Assembly (NCBI GenBank): GCA_964567485.1
Contig: CAZMMX010000002.1
Span: 104,045 to 168,044 of the forward strand
Source: UBA1413 sp964567485
GTDB lineage: Bacteria; Bacteroidota; Bacteroidia; Bacteroidales; Prolixibacteraceae
Direction of reading: 5' to 3'
DNA length: 64,000 bases
The position numbers were made by a program, and so were the translations under genes. The notes under the pieces are model-generated. The model did no database searches. It was not told where the DNA came from and saw only the letters and a program-made list of their open reading frames with translations. Position 1 is the stretch's first letter. Each line of letters begins with the position of its first letter. Positions 60,389 to 64,000 of this stretch are shown piece by piece.

Positions 60389-60478
60389 GGAGCCTGAATT
60401 TTCTGTTAATAGTTCAAATTTAACTCAATTTGATGATCTTTTGATGATCGCTGCCGAAAAAGGAGAATTCCGGTCGGG

Positions 60479-61519
60479 TCATCGTGACTTTTCAAGGGTA
60501 AAGGTGAAGGTCGTGCCTTCGTTGACCTTGCTTTTTACATTGATACGTTGGTTGTGGGCTTCGATGATATGTTTGACGATGGAGAGACCCAGGCCGGTAC
60601 CCCCCTGTTCCCTGCTCCGTGATTTATCGACCCTGTAAAACCGCTCAAATACCCGGGGAAGATCTTTTTTGTCCATCCCGATCCCGTTATCGGAGACTTC
60701 CACCATAATATGATCTTCCATGTCATAAAAGCCGACCCTGACATATCCCTCTTTTTTGCCGTACTTTATCGCATTGTTAATGAGGTTATTGAGGACTTCG
60801 TTTATTCTCTTTCTGTCGGCATTTACATGAATCGGGCGGTCGGGACGGCTGGCAAACTCCAGGCTGACATTTCTTTCGGCTGCCTGCATCTGTTCCAGTT
60901 CAAAAACTTCATCGACTAGTCTGACAATATCGAATTTCCCGGTGTCAAGTTTGAGTTCCCCCGATTCCAGCTTGGTGATCGATTCGAGGTCTTCCACGAT
61001 GGATATCATCCTGTTGATGCTGTTTTCGGTCCGCTGCAGGTAAAGCTTGTTGATCTTGGGATCATCGATTCCGCCTTCGAGCAGGGTCAGTACATATCCC
61101 TGAATATTGAAGATGGGGGTTTTCAACTCATGGGAAACGTTTCCCACAAACTCTTTCCGGTATCGTTCGAGTTCAATGAGCCGCTCGATTTCCTGGGTCT
61201 GCTTCATGGCCCACTCTTCGGCATCGCTGATCACCTCTGACAAAAGGTTTCCGCTGTTGTCGTCTTTATGGCTGTTTTTTCTGTTTCCTCCCGGAAGATC
61301 AAGGATAGTCTTGTATACCGGTTTGATTTTTTCGCTGATGAACCTTTTCAGCAGGTATTGAAGAATAAAATAGGAGAGGGCAATATAAAGGGTAAATAAT
61401 AGAAGGATGATGAAAAAGCCGGCGTTGACATAATAGGCTGTCAAAACCAGAAATCCGGCAAAAAGGGAGAGAATGACCGATATGTAAAGCGAGAGCTGTC
61501 GCGAGGAATAGGTTTTCAT
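60479..61519 (-). CDS. Sensor histidine kinase, PhoR-like
   Basis: The 346-residue kinase is read from ATG 61519; a TTG seven codons earlier is less likely. Two transmembrane helices lie at about residues 10-30 and 35-57 with only a few residues between them, so there is almost no periplasmic sensor. HisKA has His130 in FVGNVSHELKTP. The ATPase domain has the N box NEVLNNLINNAIKYGKKEG and GTGLGLSIVKHIIEAH. PhoR kinases of this kind sense phosphate through the transporter and PhoU rather than an external domain; that fits the divergent Pi transporter-DUF47 gene. No PAS domain is evident. Confidence 0.9.
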   Translation of the reverse strand: MKTYSSRQLSLYISVILSLFAGFLVLTAYYVNAGFFIILLLFTLYIALSYFILQYLLKRFISEKIKPVYKTILDLPGGNRKNSHKDDNSGNLLSEVISDAEEWAMKQTQEIERLIELERYRKEFVGNVSHELKTPIFNIQGYVLTLLEGGIDDPKINKLYLQRTENSINRMISIVEDLESITKLESGELKLDTGKFDIVRLVDEVFELEQMQAAERNVSLEFASRPDRPIHVNADRKRINEVLNNLINNAIKYGKKEGYVRVGFYDMEDHIMVEVSDNGIGMDKKDLPRVFERFYRVDKSRSREQGGTGLGLSIVKHIIEAHNQRINVKSKVNEGTTFTFTLEKSR

Positions 61520-61589
61520 AATCACATCAAAGAGGGGCAAAAATAACCATTTTTTGGGTTAACTTGATTAATCGCTGATATTTAGTAAA

Positions 61590-61622
61590 TTGATGTTTTG
61601 TTAATGTTTTTTTAATATCTTT
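61590..61622 (+). promoter_or_regulatory. Three 11-bp direct repeats, PHO-box-like operator
   Basis: TTGATGTTTTG (61590-61600), TTAATGTTTTT (61601-61611) and TTAATATCTTT (61612-61622) repeat head to tail with period 11, ending 5 bases before the promoter -33 TTG. PhoB- and PhoP-type regulators bind direct repeats of this period next to or within the promoter. Confidence 0.6.
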
Positions 61623-61626
61623 CCAA

Positions 61627-61656
61627 TTGAACAAAAAGGTCATATATCTACTTTTG
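61627..61656 (+). promoter_or_regulatory. Promoter of the phosphate transporter gene
   Basis: TTG (61627-61629), 19 bases, then TACTTTTG (61649-61656): a full match to TTG-N17-23-TAnnTTTG. The predicted start near 61662 leaves a leader of about 17 nt. Confidence 0.65.
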
Positions 61657-61678
61657 CACCCAATCAAGAAATCGATGC

Positions 61679-63943
61679 ATGGAAAATTTCTACCTGATTC
61701 TGGTCGTGATCCTGTTCGCCCTCGCAATTTCCGACCTGATCGTAGGTGTCTCGAATGATGCCGTTAATTTCCTCAATTCTGCCGTGGGATCCAAAGCTGC
61801 ACCCAAGTGGGTCATTTTTCTCATGGCTGCTTTGGGGGTACTTATTGGAGCGACATTCTCCACGGGCATGATGGAGGTGGCCCGCAAGGGAGTTTTTCAT
61901 CCCGACATGTTTGTTTTTTCCGAGATTATGGTGCTCTTTCTGGCAGTTATGATTACGGATATCATCCTGCTTGACACCTTTAACTCCCTGGGGTTGCCCA
62001 CTTCCACCACTGTTTCCCTGGTTTTTGAGTTGCTGGGATCGGCGGTAGCGGTTTCCCTGGTGAAGATCAAGACCCTGGGGGGTACTTTTGCCGATCTTGC
62101 GCAGTATGTCAATACCGGCAAGGCCTTGGCCATCATTACCGGGATTCTGGTGTCTATTATCATCGCGTTTTCATTCGGAACCCTGGTCCAATATTTGGTC
62201 AGGGTGATCTTCACTTTCCGCTACAAGCGGAAACTCAAATACCTGGGGAGCATCTTTGGCGGAGTAGCCATTACCATGATCACCTATTTTATCCTGATCA
62301 AGGGCATCGACGGCAGTTCTTTTGCGGCCTTTCCTGTGGGTTCCCCGGAGATTCCCCTGGGGGAATGGATCAAAACCCACACCGGAGTGCTGCTGCTGGT
62401 CAGTTTGTTGGGGTGGACGGGGATCATCCAGGTGTTGTACTGGTTGTTTACGATTGATATTCTGAAGGTGGTGGTTTTAGCCGGAACCTTTGCCCTGGCC
62501 ATGGCCTTTGCCGGGAACGACCTGGTCAACTTTATCGGAGTTCCCATGGCTGGTTTCAACTCCTTTCAGGCCTGGATCGCCTCGGGGGGATTGGCTCCCG
62601 GGGAGTTTCACATGGAGATGCTTCTGGGAGAGGTGGATACCCCCTTCATTTTCCTGCTGATTGCCGGTTTGGTGATGATTATCACCCTGATTACCAGCAA
62701 GAAGGCACATGCTGTGGTTCAAACGGGGGTTAACCTGAGCCGTCAGGCTGAGGGTGCCGAGCGCTTTGGTTCTTCGGCCATCGCCCGTGCCGTGGTCCGC
62801 AGTTCCGTCAGACTCAATAAAAAGGTGAAAGGCCGTCTTCCTGAAAAGGTCAACGGTTTCATCATGAACCGTTTTTCTCCTGTTGAGGCCATCGATGATC
62901 CCAATGCCCCGGCCTTTGATAAGATCAGGGCGGCGGTCAACCTGGTGGTGGCCAGCAGTCTCATTGCCTTTGGGACCTCCCTGAAGTTGCCTCTGTCGAC
63001 GACCTATGTGACCTTTATGGTGGCCATGGGGACCTCCCTGGCCGACAGGGCCTGGGGCAGGGAAAGCGCCGTTTACCGCGTATCGGGGGTCTTTGCCGTG
63101 GTCGGAGGATGGTTCCTTACCGCCATCGTGGCCTTTACGGTGAGCGCCCTGATCGCCTGGACCATCAGCGCCGGCGGAATGCCCGTCATCATCGGCCTCA
63201 TCGTCCTGTCCATCGTCCTGGTCATCAGAACCCACATCTCCTTCCGCAAAAAAAACAGAAACCTCCCCGAAGATGAAGAAATGATCTCTGAAGTCGACGA
63301 GGCCGGAAAAAGGATTGAAAAATGCAGCAGCCAGGTGGTCAAAACCATCATCTCCTCCAATAAAATCTTCTCCTTTGCCCTGGAAAGTTTCCTGAAGGAG
63401 GATGTCGGGCATATGCGCGAAGCCATGGAGATGAACAACCAACTGAATATTAAAACCAAAAAACAAAAAAATAAGATCATACAGACCATCTCCAAGATGA
63501 AACGGGTCGATGTTGACGCCGGTTATTTCTTTATCCAGGTCATCGACTATCAGCGTGAGATTGCCCATTCCCTTCATTTTCTGGTTGATCCCCTCAGGGA
63601 ACACCTCGAAAACCAGCACAAGCCTTTTACTGAAAGCCAAGCCCACGAAATCAGACAAATGGTCACCGAAATCGATGAATTCTTTAATTTGGCCATCCAT
63701 ATTGTCAAAGAAGGAAAATTCGAGGCCATTGATGATCTGGTGTCCCTGAGATTGCGAATCATCGAAACCCTCTACGATATCGAAAAGGACCAGGTGAAGC
63801 GGATCAAAAATAAGGAGGTGAACACCCGGAACTCCCTGCTTTTCTTCAAGGCGCTGACCGAAACCAAAAATATGCTGCTTCACACGGTGAACCTGATCAA
63901 GTCGTACCGTGATTTCATGCTGGTCAACCAGAAGGGGTTCTGA
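61679..63943 (+). CDS. PiT-type inorganic phosphate transporter fused to a DUF47/PhoU-like domain
   Basis: The 754-residue membrane protein has two PHO4/PiT repeats: GVSNDAVNFLNSAVGSKAA near residue 23 and GNDLVNFIGVPMAGFNSFQAW near residue 280, each carrying the PiT ND..N signature. About ten hydrophobic helices span about residues 5-520. The last 210 residues are hydrophilic and helical (from EVDEAGKRIEKCSSQVVKTI to the end) and fit DUF47, a PhoU relative. The fusion joins a low-affinity Pi/cation symporter to its usual regulatory partner. It is divergent from the PhoB/PhoR-like pair, with a PHO-box-like operator between them. Confidence 0.92.
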   Translation: MENFYLILVVILFALAISDLIVGVSNDAVNFLNSAVGSKAAPKWVIFLMAALGVLIGATFSTGMMEVARKGVFHPDMFVFSEIMVLFLAVMITDIILLDTFNSLGLPTSTTVSLVFELLGSAVAVSLVKIKTLGGTFADLAQYVNTGKALAIITGILVSIIIAFSFGTLVQYLVRVIFTFRYKRKLKYLGSIFGGVAITMITYFILIKGIDGSSFAAFPVGSPEIPLGEWIKTHTGVLLLVSLLGWTGIIQVLYWLFTIDILKVVVLAGTFALAMAFAGNDLVNFIGVPMAGFNSFQAWIASGGLAPGEFHMEMLLGEVDTPFIFLLIAGLVMIITLITSKKAHAVVQTGVNLSRQAEGAERFGSSAIARAVVRSSVRLNKKVKGRLPEKVNGFIMNRFSPVEAIDDPNAPAFDKIRAAVNLVVASSLIAFGTSLKLPLSTTYVTFMVAMGTSLADRAWGRESAVYRVSGVFAVVGGWFLTAIVAFTVSALIAWTISAGGMPVIIGLIVLSIVLVIRTHISFRKKNRNLPEDEEMISEVDEAGKRIEKCSSQVVKTIISSNKIFSFALESFLKEDVGHMREAMEMNNQLNIKTKKQKNKIIQTISKMKRVDVDAGYFFIQVIDYQREIAHSLHFLVDPLREHLENQHKPFTESQAHEIRQMVTEIDEFFNLAIHIVKEGKFEAIDDLVSLRLRIIETLYDIEKDQVKRIKNKEVNTRNSLLFFKALTETKNMLLHTVNLIKSYRDFMLVNQKGF

Positions 63944-64000
63944 TTTTCTCTTTTTCCATCGGAACATTCAAAAGTTCAAAATATCAGATGGCCGGTTGCT

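Noticed and set aside
62477..63967. Minus-strand frame of 496 codons over the phosphate transporter
   Set aside because: Antisense shadow; His- and Gly-rich translation with no recognisable domain.
1..64000. tRNA, rRNA or insertion sequences
   Set aside because: Reading both strands of the intergenic gaps gave no cloverleaf-like segment, no rRNA motif and no transposase; their absence is a judgement by eye.

Overview
The window reads as chromosome from a member of the Bacteroidota, probably a Bacteroidales or Marinilabiliales-type organism. The signs are two SusC/SusD pairs, a type IX secretion (T9SS) C-terminal sorting domain, KdsA-like DAHP synthase fused to chorismate mutase, a single-chain eukaryote-like glycyl-tRNA synthetase, almost no Shine-Dalgarno sequences, and repeated matches to the Bacteroidota promoter -7 element TAnnTTTG. 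Base composition is moderate by eye. The AAA ATPase gene (20940-22208) and hipBA (33511-35159) look clearly richer in A+T. I found no rRNA, tRNA, insertion sequence or CRISPR array. A run of exactly 100 N (42454-42553) marks a scaffold join.

Layout. 1-13215 (+): a nutrient-uptake or surface cluster of partial FAS1 protein, SusC, SusD, two FAS1-type lipoproteins, SusC, SusD, closed by a terminator. 13326-18271 (-): a secreted GH5 glucanase and a 1293-residue T9SS-exported lamin-tail protein. 18272-20874 (+): a gene-free stretch holding an aromatic-codon leader peptide and terminator, then prephenate dehydrogenase and DAHP synthase-chorismate mutase. 20940-22787: an ATPase behind a long inverted repeat, and 3-methyladenine glycosylase. 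22959-33408: a polysaccharide region (YfhO protein, flippase, methyltransferase, two glycosyltransferases and a WbpI/WbpE/WbpD-like set for a diacetamido-uronate sugar nucleotide). 33511-35159: hipBA. 35297-46801: housekeeping genes (glyS, S41 protease, pheS, RNase R) among small envelope proteins. 46853-52358: a TetR regulator, an operon of radical-SAM KamA, two ATP-grasp ligases and a GNAT acetyltransferase, and a Tat-exported TIM-barrel protein. 52642-59624 (+): M28 peptidase, DUF2797 protein, a micro membrane protein, ilvE, asnS, rpoN. 59687-63943: a PhoB/PhoR-like two-component system divergent from a Pi transporter-DUF47 fusion.

Three items stand out. First, the leader at 18683-18855 has a 24-codon ORF with eight consecutive aromatic codons (FYFWFYYF), a 12-bp terminator hairpin and a competing antiterminator helix; it looks like textbook attenuation of aromatic amino acid synthesis. 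Second, the operon at 47472-51204 suggests an undescribed pathway that makes a beta-amino acid, ligates it and acetylates it. Third, three 11-bp direct repeats lie directly upstream of a good promoter for the phosphate transporter and suggest a PHO-box-like operator. All functional calls come from reading the sequence and from family knowledge; no database search was possible.
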